A stretch of 64,000 nucleotides of DNA, from the NCBI GenBank assembly GCA_030158675.1, contig JAOASL010000003.1, forward strand, positions 1-64,000, written 5' to 3'. The position numbers and the translations under genes were made by a program. Shown one piece after another: positions 26,293 to 35,706 of the stretch. The notes below the pieces were generated by a model. That model saw only the letters and a program-made list of their open reading frames with translations, was not told the DNA's origin and did not search any database. This DNA comes from Burkholderiaceae bacterium. Its GTDB lineage: Bacteria > Pseudomonadota > Gammaproteobacteria > Burkholderiales > Burkholderiaceae_D. How positions within the stretch are numbered: position 1 is the first letter of the stretch; each line of letters opens with the position of its first letter.

Positions 26293-27147
26293 TCAGGCGG
26301 CCTCGGCCACTTTCGCACAGTGCGGGCAGGATTTGCCCTCGACGTACAGCGGCGACAGTTGTTCGCGCGGCGTGACGACCGCGCGGCAGGCGAAACACTG
26401 GCGGGTCGCCGTCTCTTCGAGCTGTGGGTTTAACGCGGTGCGATGGTCAAAGACGAAGCAATCGCCGTTGTAGTGGGCGCCGCCGACTTCCTCGAAGTAT
26501 TTCAGGATGCCGCCCTCGAGCTGGTACACGCTTTTGTAGCCGAGATCCTTCATGTAGATCGCCGCCTTTTCGCAGCGGATACCGCCGGTGCAGAAGGTGA
26601 CCACGGTCTTGTCGCTCAACTCATCCTTGTGCTGCGCGATCACGTCAGGGAATTCACTGAATTTGCGGATCCGGTAGTCGATGGTGTTGGTGAAGGTGCC
26701 GACATCGACTTCGAAGTCGTTGCGCGTGTCGACCATCACGACCGGTTTGCCTTCGTCGTCATGCCCTTGATCCAGCCAGCGCCGCAGATCCTGCGCGTTG
26801 ACGGCCGGCGCGCGGCCGAGCTCGGGCTGGATCAGCGGGTGCTTCATCGTGATGATCTCTTTCTTCAGCCGTACCAGCATCCGGTTGAACGGCTGCTGCT
26901 CGGAGAGGCTTTCTTTCGCGACGATATCGGCCAGGCGCGGATCGGTATGCATCCAGTCCATATAGCCATCGATTGCCTCACGGCTTCCGGAGAGAAACAG
27001 GTTGATGCCCTCCGGCGCCAGCAGAATCGTGCCTTTCAGCCCGAGATCCAGGCATTTTTGCAGGAACTGCGGGCGCATCTCGACGGTGTCGTCGAGCGTG
27101 ACAAATTTGTAAGCCGAGATATTGACGATGGGATGAGTGGACAGCAT
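26293..27147 (-). CDS. trhO: tRNA uridine(34) hydroxylase TrhO (rhodanese domain)
   Basis: 284 residues. The N-terminal UPF0176 domain has [20 protein letters not shown]. The central rhodanese domain has [17 protein letters not shown] and catalytic [14 protein letters not shown]. The C-terminus has CFACRAVV and CPHCAKV, a probable zinc site. TrhO proteins form 5-hydroxyuridine at the wobble position of certain tRNAs. It is divergent from dnaE with about 140 bases between and likely heads the trhO-dinB unit. Confidence 0.92.
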   Translation of the reverse strand: MLSTHPIVNISAYKFVTLDDTVEMRPQFLQKCLDLGLKGTILLAPEGINLFLSGSREAIDGYMDWMHTDPRLADIVAKESLSEQQPFNRMLVRLKKEIITMKHPLIQPELGRAPAVNAQDLRRWLDQGHDDEGKPVVMVDTRNDFEVDVGTFTNTIDYRIRKFSEFPDVIAQHKDELSDKTVVTFCTGGIRCEKAAIYMKDLGYKSVYQLEGGILKYFEEVGGAHYNGDCFVFDHRTALNPQLEETATRQCFACRAVVTPREQLSPLYVEGKSCPHCAKVAEAA

Positions 27148-27289
27148 GGTGTTCTACCGGTAAAAGCCTGGACCCCGGCATTATAAATTGCCAGTGCCTG
27201 CCTATCCGGTTTGCCGGCCGAAATCCGCGCTTCCTCCAGGCGCTTCCTTCTTGGCGGCGCCGCCATTCCCAAAGGGTAAAATACGCCCC

Positions 27290-30200
27290 ATGACCGCGCC
27301 GCAATTCATCCATCTCCGCTTGCATTCCGAATTCTCCATCGCCGACGGGCTGGTACGTATTGACGACCTGGTGAAGGCCGCTGCTGCGGACGGCCAGCCG
27401 GCACTTGCGATGACCGACCTGGCCAACCTGTTTGGTATGGTCAAGTTTTACAAAGCCGCACGCGGCAAAGGCATGAAGCCCCTTGTCGGCGCCGATGTCT
27501 GGATCACCAACGATGACGACCGCGACAAGCCGTTCCGGCTGCTGCTGCTGGTCAAGAACCGCGCCGGCTATCACGAACTGTGCGAACTGCTGACCCGCGC
27601 CTGGCTCGGTAACCAGCATCGTGGCCGCGCCGAGGTCCGGATTGATTGGCTGGAGCAGCGCCACAGCCGGGATGGCCTGATTGCGCTGTCCGGGTTTCAG
27701 GCGGGTGACATCGGCCATGCGCTGGAGAACGGCAACCCGGCGCTGGCCGAGCGCTGTGCGCAGCGCTGGATGCGTATCTTTCCGGACCACTTTTATGTCG
27801 AGGTACAGCGCAACGGCAATCCGAAACTGGAAGACCTGCTGCGTCGGTCGACCCAGCTGGCGGCCAAGCTGCAGCTGCCGGTGGTGGCGACCCATCCGGT
27901 GCAATTTCTCGACAAGTCGGAATTCACCGCGCACGAGGCGCGTGTCTGCATCGCCGAAGGCGAGATGCTCGCCAATACGCGCCGCGTAAAGCGCTTCACG
28001 CATGAACAATATTTCAAGACCCAGGCCGAGATGGCCGAGCTGTTCGCCGATATTCCGGCGGCATTGCAGAACAGCGTCGCCATTGCGCAGCGCTGCAACC
28101 TGAGCCTGATACTCGGCAAGCCGCAGCTGCCGGATTTCCCCACGCCCGATGGCATGACCATCAATGATTTCCTGGTCGCGCAGTCCGCGCAGGGTCTGGA
28201 AGAGCGGCTGCTGCAGCTGTTCCCGGACGAGGCAAAGCGCGCGGCGGCGCGTGAGCGCTACGAGGCACGGCTGACCTTCGAGACCGACACCATCATCAAG
28301 ATGGGTTTTCCGGGTTACTTCCTGATCGTCGCCGACTTCATTCAGTGGGCGAAGCAGAATGGCGTGCCGGTCGGCCCGGGCCGCGGCTCCGGCGCCGGCT
28401 CGCTGGTCGCCTATGCACTAAAGATCACCGACCTCGATCCGCTCGAGTACAACCTGCTGTTCGAACGTTTCCTGAATCCGGAACGGGTGTCGATGCCCGA
28501 CTTCGACATCGACTTCTGCCAGGAAGGCCGCGACCGCGTGATCCAGTACGTGAAGGATCGCTACGGCAAGGATGCGGTGTCGCAGATCGCCACCTTTGGC
28601 ACGATGGCCGCCAAGGGCGCGGTGCGCGACGTCGGTCGCGTGCTCGACTTTGGCTACAATTTCTGCGATGGCATCTCCAAGCTGATCCCGTTCAAGCCGG
28701 GCAAGCTGGTGACGATCGCCGATGCGCTTGACGAAGAGCCCTTGCTGAAGGAGCGGCGCGACAACGAAGAGGAAGTCAGGCAGCTGTTGGAATTGGCGCA
28801 GCAGGTCGAGGGCATCGCGCGCAACGTCGGCATGCACGCCGGCGGCGTGCTGATCGCGCCGGGCAAGCTGACCGATTTCTGCCCGCTGTACACGCAGGGC
28901 ACCGACGGCGGCGTGGTGTCGCAGTTCGACAAGGACGACGTCGAGGCCGTCGGCCTGGTGAAGTTCGACTTCCTTGGCCTGACCACGCTGACCATCCTCG
29001 ACCGCGCAGTAAACTACATTCGTCAGCTCGATCCGTCACGCGCCGACTTCAGCCTGGAAAAACTGCCGCTCGACGATCGCGCGGCCTACCAGCTGCTGAC
29101 GCAGGCGAAGACGGTCGCAGTGTTTCAGCTTGAAAGCCGCGGCATGCAGGGCATGCTGAAGGACGCGCGGCCGGACCGCTTCGAGGACATCATCGCGCTA
29201 GTCGCGCTGTATCGTCCGGGTCCGATGGATCTGATTCCCGATTTCTGCCGCCGCAAGCATGGCGAGAAATTCGATTATCCCGATCCGCGCACCGAGGGCA
29301 TCCTGTCCGAGACCTACGGCATCATGGTCTATCAGGAGCAGGTGATGCAGATGGCGCAGGTGATCGGCGGCTACTCGCTCGGTGGCGCTGACCTGTTGCG
29401 GCGCGCGATGGGCAAGAAAAAGCCCGAGGAGATGGCAGAACACCGGCTGATCTTCCGCGAGGGCGCGGCGAAGAACGGGCTGTCCGAGCAGAAGGCCGAC
29501 GAGATCTTCGACCTGATGGAAAAGTTCGCCGGCTATGGCTTTAACAAGTCGCATGCGGCTGCGTATGCGCTACTGTCGTACTACACCGCTTACCTGAAGG
29601 CACACTTCCCGGCTGAATTCATGGCGGCCAACTTGTCGCTGGCGATGGACGACACCGACAAGGTGAAGATCCTGGTCGAGGACGCACTCGACACTTGCGG
29701 CCTGACCCTGCTGCCGCCGGACATCAACCTGTCGGTCTATCGCTTTACCGCCGTCGCCGACGCCGGTAAGAAGGCTGACCGGATCCGCTATGGTCTCGGC
29801 GCGGTGAAGGGTACCGGACAGAACGCGATCGAAGCGATCATCGCGGCGCGCCAGTCCGGCTCGTTCACGGATTTGTTCGATTTCATCAAGCGCGTCGACA
29901 AGAAGCAGATCAACCGCCGCACCATCGAGTCGCTGGTCAAGTCGGGCGCGATGGACGGCTTCGGCGTGGATCGCGGCATTCTGATGGCGTCAGTGAGTCT
30001 GGCGATCGATTGTGCAGATCAGGCCGAGGCGGCAGCCAACCAGGTCAGCTTGTTCGACAGCGTTGATAGCGGCTTTGACGACAGCCCCGACTACGTGAGC
30101 GTGCCGCCCTGGAGCGACAAGCAGCGGCTGACCGAGGAAAAGACTGCGCTGGGCTTCTACCTGTCCGGCCATTTGTTCGAATCGTACGCGTCCGAGGTGC

Positions 30201-30742
30201 GCAAGTTCATTCGCGTGAAGCTGGCCGATCTGGCGCCGGCACGCGAACCGAAACTGATGGCCGGCATCATCTCCGGCCTGCGCGTGCAGATGACCCAGCG
30301 CGGGCGTATGGTGATCGTCACGCTGGACGACGGCAGCGCGCAGGTCGAGGTGACCGTCTACAACGAAGTCTATGACCTGAACCGCGCACTGTTTAAAGAA
30401 GACGAGTTCCTCGCCGTGCAGGGCAAGGTATCGGAGGATCGCTTCTCCGGTGGCCTGCGCATCACGGCCGAGAAGGTGATGGACATCGCTGCCACGCGTG
30501 CTGTCTTCGTCAAGGCGCTGCGACTGTCGATGAACGGGCAGGCCGATGCGGCCAGGCTGCGCGAACTGATCGCGCCCTTCCAGCAGTCTGAGGCGTCCTG
30601 TCCGATCGTGGTCCAGTACACCCGCAACGGCGCGCTCGGTGAGCTGCGCCTGTCCGACGAGTGGCGCGTTCGCGCCGACGATAATCTGCGTGCACGCCTG
30701 TCCGAATGGCTGAGCCCCGCCAACGTCTGGTTTGAATATTGA
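27290..30742 (+). CDS. dnaE: DNA polymerase III alpha subunit
   Basis: 1150 residues from ATG 27290; earlier in-frame starts overlap the divergent promoter region. The PHP domain starts at FIHLRLHSEFSIADGLV. The palm has GRGSGAGSLVAYALKI and catalytic aspartates in MPDFDIDFCQEGRDRV. Later come YGIMVYQEQVMQMAQ, KSHAAAYALLSYYTAYLKAHF, a helix-hairpin-helix segment and an OB-fold near residue 1000. It is the replicative polymerase core. Its TGA overlaps the msbA ATG by one base (TGATG), so dnaE and msbA are translationally linked here. Confidence 0.97.
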   Translation: MTAPQFIHLRLHSEFSIADGLVRIDDLVKAAAADGQPALAMTDLANLFGMVKFYKAARGKGMKPLVGADVWITNDDDRDKPFRLLLLVKNRAGYHELCELLTRAWLGNQHRGRAEVRIDWLEQRHSRDGLIALSGFQAGDIGHALENGNPALAERCAQRWMRIFPDHFYVEVQRNGNPKLEDLLRRSTQLAAKLQLPVVATHPVQFLDKSEFTAHEARVCIAEGEMLANTRRVKRFTHEQYFKTQAEMAELFADIPAALQNSVAIAQRCNLSLILGKPQLPDFPTPDGMTINDFLVAQSAQGLEERLLQLFPDEAKRAAARERYEARLTFETDTIIKMGFPGYFLIVADFIQWAKQNGVPVGPGRGSGAGSLVAYALKITDLDPLEYNLLFERFLNPERVSMPDFDIDFCQEGRDRVIQYVKDRYGKDAVSQIATFGTMAAKGAVRDVGRVLDFGYNFCDGISKLIPFKPGKLVTIADALDEEPLLKERRDNEEEVRQLLELAQQVEGIARNVGMHAGGVLIAPGKLTDFCPLYTQGTDGGVVSQFDKDDVEAVGLVKFDFLGLTTLTILDRAVNYIRQLDPSRADFSLEKLPLDDRAAYQLLTQAKTVAVFQLESRGMQGMLKDARPDRFEDIIALVALYRPGPMDLIPDFCRRKHGEKFDYPDPRTEGILSETYGIMVYQEQVMQMAQVIGGYSLGGADLLRRAMGKKKPEEMAEHRLIFREGAAKNGLSEQKADEIFDLMEKFAGYGFNKSHAAAYALLSYYTAYLKAHFPAEFMAANLSLAMDDTDKVKILVEDALDTCGLTLLPPDINLSVYRFTAVADAGKKADRIRYGLGAVKGTGQNAIEAIIAARQSGSFTDLFDFIKRVDKKQINRRTIESLVKSGAMDGFGVDRGILMASVSLAIDCADQAEAAANQVSLFDSVDSGFDDSPDYVSVPPWSDKQRLTEEKTALGFYLSGHLFESYASEVRKFIRVKLADLAPAREPKLMAGIISGLRVQMTQRGRMVIVTLDDGSAQVEVTVYNEVYDLNRALFKEDEFLAVQGKVSEDRFSGGLRITAEKVMDIAATRAVFVKALRLSMNGQADAARLRELIAPFQQSEASCPIVVQYTRNGALGELRLSDEWRVRADDNLRARLSEWLSPANVWFEY

Positions 30743-32475
30743 TGAAGCCTCAAAGTACCTTCAGGCGCGTGCTGGGCCTGCTCGTGCCGTACAAGGCCCG
30801 CATTGGCATTGCGCTTGGTGCGATGATGATCACCGCTGCTACCGAACCGGCGGTGGCCGCGATGATGAAGCAACTGCTCGACCAGGGTTTCGCCAAAGTG
30901 CCGTCCTTCCCCTTGTGGCTGGTGCCGGTCTTTGTCGTCGGCATTTTTGTCATTCGCGGATTGTCGACCTTCACCACCGCCTTCCTGATGGCCTGGGTGT
31001 CGGGTCGATTGGTTGCGCAGTTGCGGCAGCGGATCTTTGCGCGCCTGCTCGACGTGCCGCTGAATTTCTACGACAAGCATTCGACCGGCCAGGTGCTGAC
31101 CACGATGATGGTCGAGGTGCAGCAGATCCTCGAGATGCTGCGCAGCGTGATGGTGGTGCTGATCCGCGACAGCCTGACCGTGGTCGGCCTGCTTGGCTAC
31201 CTGTTCTGGCTGAACTGGAAGCTGACGCTGGTGACGCTGGTGCTAGTGCCCGTGATCGCCGTAGTGGTCCGCGTGACGTCGAAGCGGCTGAAGCGGCTGG
31301 TGCGCGAGAGCCAGCAGCTGAACGGCGAAATGATGCAGGCGATTGAAGAGGCGACGCGCGCGCGGCAGGTGATCAAGATCTTCGGTGGGCATTCGTATGA
31401 GAACCGGCGCTTCGAGAAGCGCTCGGAACGGCTGCGCGGCTTCGCGCTGCGCCAGGCCAGCACTAGCGCCACCATTGAGCCGATCACGCAGTCGATCAGC
31501 TCGCTGTCGGTGGCGGTGATCATCGTCATGGCGCTGGTTCAGGCGGGTAACGGCGAGATGACCGTCGGCGGTTTTGCCTCATTCATCACCGCGATGTTGA
31601 TGACACTGACGCCGCTGAAACATCTGGCGGCAGCCAACGGACCGCTGCAACGCGGCATGTCGGCGGCTGAGCGGGTCTTTGCGCTGGTCGACGCCGGCAC
31701 CGAGCGCACCGGCGGCATGCCGTTGCAGGGGCGTGCGCAGGGCCGGCTTGAGTTGCGCGGCGTCGGATTCATTTATCCGGGCATGAATCAGCCGGTATTG
31801 TCGGACGTGAACCTCGACATTGCACCGGGCGAGACCGTGGCGCTGGTCGGTATGTCGGGCGGCGGCAAAACCACCCTGGTGAGTCTGGTGCCGGACTTTT
31901 ATCCGCTGTCGTCCGGGCACATCCTGCTCGACGGCATGCCGATCGAGCAGATCGAGCTGAATAGCCTGCGTGCGCAGATGGCGATGGTCAGCCAGAACGT
32001 CGTGCTGTTCGATGACACCATCGCCGCCAACATTGCCTATGGCGATGCGCAACCGGATCGATCACGCATCGAGGCAGCCGCAAAGGCGGCGCATCTGGCC
32101 GATGTGATCGCCGCGCTGCCGTCCGGCTATGACACCGAGATCGGCGACAACGGCATGCGGTTGTCCGGCGGACAGCGGCAGCGCCTCGCGATCGCGCGCG
32201 CGATCTACAAGGATGCACCTATCCTGATTCTCGATGAAGCCACGTCGGCGCTCGACACCGAGTCGGAGCGCGCAGTGCAACAGGCGCTTGATGGCCTGAT
32301 GCAGGGGCGCACCACGCTGGTCATCGCGCACCGGCTGTCCACCATCGAGCATGCGGACCGCATCGTCGTGCTCGAACATGGCCGTATCGTCGAGGTCGGC
32401 AGCCATGCGCAGCTGCTCGAAGCCGGCGGCGTGTATGCACATCTCTATCACCTGCAATTCGCGAAGGAACGCTGA
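30742..32475 (+). CDS. msbA: lipid A export ATP-binding/permease protein MsbA
   Basis: 577 residues, a full half-transporter. The N-terminal six-helix domain (about 15-310) has LLDVPLNFYDKHSTGQVLT, and the C-terminal nucleotide-binding domain has Walker A GMSGGGKTTL, signature RLSGGQRQRLAIARA, and Walker B ILILDEATSALD. MsbA flips lipid A-core from the inner to the outer leaflet of the cytoplasmic membrane. It leads into the glycan-synthesis genes downstream. Start ATG 30742 overlaps the dnaE stop. Confidence 0.93.
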   Translation: MKPQSTFRRVLGLLVPYKARIGIALGAMMITAATEPAVAAMMKQLLDQGFAKVPSFPLWLVPVFVVGIFVIRGLSTFTTAFLMAWVSGRLVAQLRQRIFARLLDVPLNFYDKHSTGQVLTTMMVEVQQILEMLRSVMVVLIRDSLTVVGLLGYLFWLNWKLTLVTLVLVPVIAVVVRVTSKRLKRLVRESQQLNGEMMQAIEEATRARQVIKIFGGHSYENRRFEKRSERLRGFALRQASTSATIEPITQSISSLSVAVIIVMALVQAGNGEMTVGGFASFITAMLMTLTPLKHLAAANGPLQRGMSAAERVFALVDAGTERTGGMPLQGRAQGRLELRGVGFIYPGMNQPVLSDVNLDIAPGETVALVGMSGGGKTTLVSLVPDFYPLSSGHILLDGMPIEQIELNSLRAQMAMVSQNVVLFDDTIAANIAYGDAQPDRSRIEAAAKAAHLADVIAALPSGYDTEIGDNGMRLSGGQRQRLAIARAIYKDAPILILDEATSALDTESERAVQQALDGLMQGRTTLVIAHRLSTIEHADRIVVLEHGRIVEVGSHAQLLEAGGVYAHLYHLQFAKER

Positions 32476-33077
32476 TGTCGACCGCTATGCCTGTTTCCCG
32501 TTTTCCTGTCCCCGAACTGAAGGACCTGCCCGACGACATCCGCGCCACGATACTGACGGTGCAGGAAAAGGCCGGCTTCGTGCCGAATGTGTTTCTCGCG
32601 TTGGCACATCGTCCGGCCGAGTTCCGCGCGTTCTTTGCGTATCACGATGCATTGATGCTGAAAGAAGGCGGTAGCCTCAGCAAGGCGGACCGCGAGATGA
32701 TCGTTACCACGACGAGCGCGAAGAATGGCTGCCTGTATTGTGTTGTCGCGCATGGTGCGCTGCTGCGCATTTATGCGAAGCAGCCGCTGGTGGCCGACCA
32801 GGTGGCGGTCAATCACCGCAAGGCCGACATCACGCCGCGCCAGCGCGCGATGCTGGACTTCGCGATCAAGGTCTGCCTGGATTCCGAAGCGATTGGCGAT
32901 GCCGATTACGAGGCATTGCGCCGCCACGGATTCGATGACGAAGATATCTGGGATATCGCGTCGATCACGGCCTTCTTCGGTCTGTCTAACCGCATCGCGA
33001 ATACGATTGCTATGCGGCCGAATGACGAGTTTTACCTGATGGGCCGGCTGCCGAAGGCGCCGAAGCCTGCCGCCTGA
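32475..33077 (+). CDS. AhpD-like / carboxymuconolactone decarboxylase-family peroxidase-related protein
   Basis: 200 residues, all helical. The AhpD-type redox motif is NGCLYCVVAHGA (Cys-x2-Cys with a nearby His), preceded by SKADREMIVTTTSAKN. The family includes alkylhydroperoxidases that use this cysteine pair. ATG overlaps the msbA stop in TGATG. Substrate is not predictable; its coupling to msbA looks incidental to glycan synthesis, unless it protects envelope lipids from peroxides. Confidence 0.82.
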   Translation: MSTAMPVSRFPVPELKDLPDDIRATILTVQEKAGFVPNVFLALAHRPAEFRAFFAYHDALMLKEGGSLSKADREMIVTTTSAKNGCLYCVVAHGALLRIYAKQPLVADQVAVNHRKADITPRQRAMLDFAIKVCLDSEAIGDADYEALRRHGFDDEDIWDIASITAFFGLSNRIANTIAMRPNDEFYLMGRLPKAPKPAA

Positions 33078-33080
33078 TTC

Positions 33081-33917
33081 ATGAAAACCAGTGTCATCTT
33101 CTCTACCTACAATTCGCCGGCCTGGCTGGAAAAAGTTTTGTGGGGATTTTTCGAGCAGACCCGCAAGGACTTCGAGATCGTCATTGCCGATGACGGCTCG
33201 AACGAAGAGACGGCCGGCCTGATCGAGCGCATCCGCAAGGAGGCGCCAGTGCCGATCCGGCACGTCTGGCAGCCCGACGAAGGCTTCCAGAAATGCCGGA
33301 TCCTGAACAAGGCGATCGTGGCGTCCACCGGCGACTATCTGATCTTCACCGATGGCGACACCATTCCACGCAATGATTTTGTCGAGCAGCACCTGCGCCA
33401 TGCAGCATCGGACCAGTATCTGTCCGGCGGCTATTTCAAGCTGCCGATGGACATCAGCAAGGCCGTCACGCACGACGACATTCGCAGCCAGCGCGTGTTC
33501 TCGCCGGCCTGGCTGCGCTTTCATGGCATGAAGGTCGGCGTACGCGGGCTCAAGCTGACTGCACGCGGCTTCGTCAGTACGCTGCTGAACTGGCTGATTC
33601 CGGTGAAGCCGACCTGGAACGGCAACAATTCATCCTGCCATAAGGCGTTGATCGTCAAGGTGAACGGATTCAACGAGCTGATGCAATACGGCGGTCAGGA
33701 TGTGGAGTTTGGGCTGCGCCTGAAGCATATCGGCGTTCGGCCGAAACGGATCCGTTTTTCGACCATCGGCGTGCATCTCGATCATGCGCGCGGCTATGCA
33801 ACTGACGAGATGAAGCAGCACAGCGCCAGCGAGATTCGCAAGACGCTCGCCGAGCGCCGCACCCGCGCGCCGCTCGGCGTTGATCAATACCTGAACGCCG
33901 GGCAGCTTGCGCGATGA
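33081..33917 (+). CDS. family 2 glycosyltransferase with galactosyltransferase-type C-domain
   Basis: 278 residues, no membrane anchor. The GT-A core has VIFSTYNSPAWLEKVLWGF, IVIADDGSNEET and YLIFTDGDTIPRNDF (the DXD metal site near residue 93). The second half has WNGNNSSCHKALIVKVNGFNE and YGGQDVEFGLRLKHIG, which match the Glyco_transf_7C-type acceptor half. It probably adds a hexose to LPS core or a capsule. It starts three bases after the AhpD-like gene and overlaps the Stealth gene in ATGA. Confidence 0.85.
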   Translation: MKTSVIFSTYNSPAWLEKVLWGFFEQTRKDFEIVIADDGSNEETAGLIERIRKEAPVPIRHVWQPDEGFQKCRILNKAIVASTGDYLIFTDGDTIPRNDFVEQHLRHAASDQYLSGGYFKLPMDISKAVTHDDIRSQRVFSPAWLRFHGMKVGVRGLKLTARGFVSTLLNWLIPVKPTWNGNNSSCHKALIVKVNGFNELMQYGGQDVEFGLRLKHIGVRPKRIRFSTIGVHLDHARGYATDEMKQHSASEIRKTLAERRTRAPLGVDQYLNAGQLAR

Positions 33918-34930
33918 CTCACGTCGCGTCATCTGCGCATGGCGATGCCGCATCTGCTCCGATCGACGTCGTCATTACCTGGGTCGACGGCGACGATGCG
34001 GCGCATCGCGCGAAACTGAATGCCTATCTGGCCGAACTCGGACAGCAGCCGCGCGCCGCCGCGCCGACGCGCTTTCGTTCGATCGGTGAGATCGATTACT
34101 GCATCCGGTCGTTATTAAAGTTCGCGCCGTTCGTGCGGCGCATTCATGTGGTGACCGATGCGCAAGTGCCGCCGATATTCAAGCGGCTGCATGAACTCTC
34201 CGAAGCGGACCGGACGAAGCTGGTACTGGTAGATCACAAGGACATTTTCCCGGCCGGCGTCGATTGCCTGCCGACCTTCAGCAATCGCTCGATCGAGTCG
34301 GTGCTGCATCGCGTACCGGGCCTGGCCGAACATTATGTGTATCTGAACGACGATTTTTTCCTGATCGCGCCGGTCGTGTCCGCAGACTGGTTTGACCAGG
34401 GCAGGCCGGTGATCCGTGGTTTCTGGCGCCGGCAGCCCGAACAAACCCTGCGGTACCGGCTGAAGCAGCGCTTGCAGCGATTTTTCCCGATTGCGCCCGA
34501 ACGTGCGCGTGCCGGCTTTGTGGCAGGGCAAGTCGCTTCGGCGCAGCTGGCCGGCTTCAGTGACTGCTTTTTTTCCGCACACCACACGCCGACGCCGCTG
34601 CGCAAATCGACACTGGAAAATTTCTATCGCGACCACGCCGCTCTGCTGGAGAAAAATATCGGATTCCGGCTGCGGAGTCCGCAGCAATTCTCACCGCAGT
34701 TTCTGGCCAATCATCTGGAACTGGCCGCAGGAACGGCCAGCACGGAGCGCAGCTATCGCTTGCTCTATATGAAGCCGAACGAGATGTCGCGCAACGCCAT
34801 CAGGGCAACGCTGAAGCTATTGCCGCTGCGGGCACACAAACCATTGTTTGCTTGTATCCAGAATCTTGAGAGCACATCCGAAGAGATACAGACCTGCATT
34901 CTTGAATGGTTGACCAGCAAGTTAAATTAA
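33914..34930 (+). CDS. Stealth-family sugar-phosphate transferase
   Basis: 338 residues. Stealth conserved region 1 is PIDVVITWVDGDD, region 2 is FRSIGEIDYCIRSLLKFAPF, and the downstream HVVTDAQVPP, SNRSIESVLHRVPGLAEH and YVYLNDDFFL complete the pattern. The family transfers hexose-1-phosphate from UDP-sugars to make phosphodiester-linked capsules or lipooligosaccharide decorations (for example in meningococci). ATGA overlap with the preceding GT2 gene suggests that the two enzymes act on the same glycan. Its stop overlaps the stop of the convergent methyltransferase gene by two bases. Confidence 0.88.
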   Translation: MTHVASSAHGDAASAPIDVVITWVDGDDAAHRAKLNAYLAELGQQPRAAAPTRFRSIGEIDYCIRSLLKFAPFVRRIHVVTDAQVPPIFKRLHELSEADRTKLVLVDHKDIFPAGVDCLPTFSNRSIESVLHRVPGLAEHYVYLNDDFFLIAPVVSADWFDQGRPVIRGFWRRQPEQTLRYRLKQRLQRFFPIAPERARAGFVAGQVASAQLAGFSDCFFSAHHTPTPLRKSTLENFYRDHAALLEKNIGFRLRSPQQFSPQFLANHLELAAGTASTERSYRLLYMKPNEMSRNAIRATLKLLPLRAHKPLFACIQNLESTSEEIQTCILEWLTSKLN

Positions 34931-35706
34931 AAACCCATGTCGTCACGCCGCATCACGGTCAGTAAATTGGCCGACAGCACACCACGTGGCTGCGGCGAGA
35001 AAACAAAGCGCACGATACGTTCAAGCAGCTGATGCAGCGCGCGGCGCAGCACGCGCGCAGGCATCGCGCGCAACGAACCTGCGAACAGTGGGTAAAGGTC
35101 CGCGCCGCAATAAATGATGCTCAGACCGGCAGGCGCACACAGATACCGGAGCTTGTGAGCGGTAAGGATGGCCGCATGGGTTGGATCGCCATGCTGGTGG
35201 TTCAAGCCCAGCGGGCTGCCGCCGTTCGGCGTGCGCAGGATGATCCGGCCTTCCGGCGTCAATCGCTCCGACAGCCGGCACAGGAAAGGCGTGATCTCAG
35301 CTGCGGGAATATGCTCGAGTACGTCAAACAGCGCGATCAAGTCGAACCTGCGCTCATTCAGCGCGTCTGGCGTTGCGGCGCAATCAAAGCCTGCATCTTT
35401 GGCACGCGTGAGCAAGGCGTGGTTGGTCTCGACCCCGCGGACCGTCATGCCACGTTGCCGGCACCAGCCAAGAAACTGGCCGTTGCCAAAGCCGATTTCG
35501 AGCACCGACGGCGACGTGAATTTTCTGTCGATAAAGCGTCGCCACAGCAGGTCGAAATAGGCGCATGCAGCCGCTGCGGGCTGGCCAAAATCCTCGCTCT
35601 GCCAGGACTTCCATTCGGCGTAGGAATCCATGCTGTGGTGAGGCCGCAATGAATCGGCCGTGCCGGTCTCAGGCGGGCAACAGCGCGTCATTTCGTGTGT
35701 CTGCAT
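34927..35706 (-). CDS. class I SAM-dependent methyltransferase
   Basis: 259 residues by the ORF start. The SAM-binding motif is VLEIGFGNGQFLGWCRQRG near residue 70, followed by the acidic GVETNH and the motif IALFDVLEHIPAAEI, as in ubiE-like and glycan methyltransferases. In-frame ATGs at 35691 and 35631 are alternatives because the given start overlaps the upstream GT4 gene by 38 bases. Context suggests methylation of a sugar on the envelope glycan, but the substrate is not shown by the sequence. Convergent with the Stealth gene. Confidence 0.75.
   Translation of the reverse strand: MQTHEMTRCCPPETGTADSLRPHHSMDSYAEWKSWQSEDFGQPAAAACAYFDLLWRRFIDRKFTSPSVLEIGFGNGQFLGWCRQRGMTVRGVETNHALLTRAKDAGFDCAATPDALNERRFDLIALFDVLEHIPAAEITPFLCRLSERLTPEGRIILRTPNGGSPLGLNHQHGDPTHAAILTAHKLRYLCAPAGLSIIYCGADLYPLFAGSLRAMPARVLRRALHQLLERIVRFVFSPQPRGVLSANLLTVMRRDDMGF

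Noticed and set aside
33081-33917. A start of the GT2 gene further upstream
   Set aside because: The AhpD-like gene ends three bases before the ATG and the family N-terminus (VIFSTYNSP) begins right after it.
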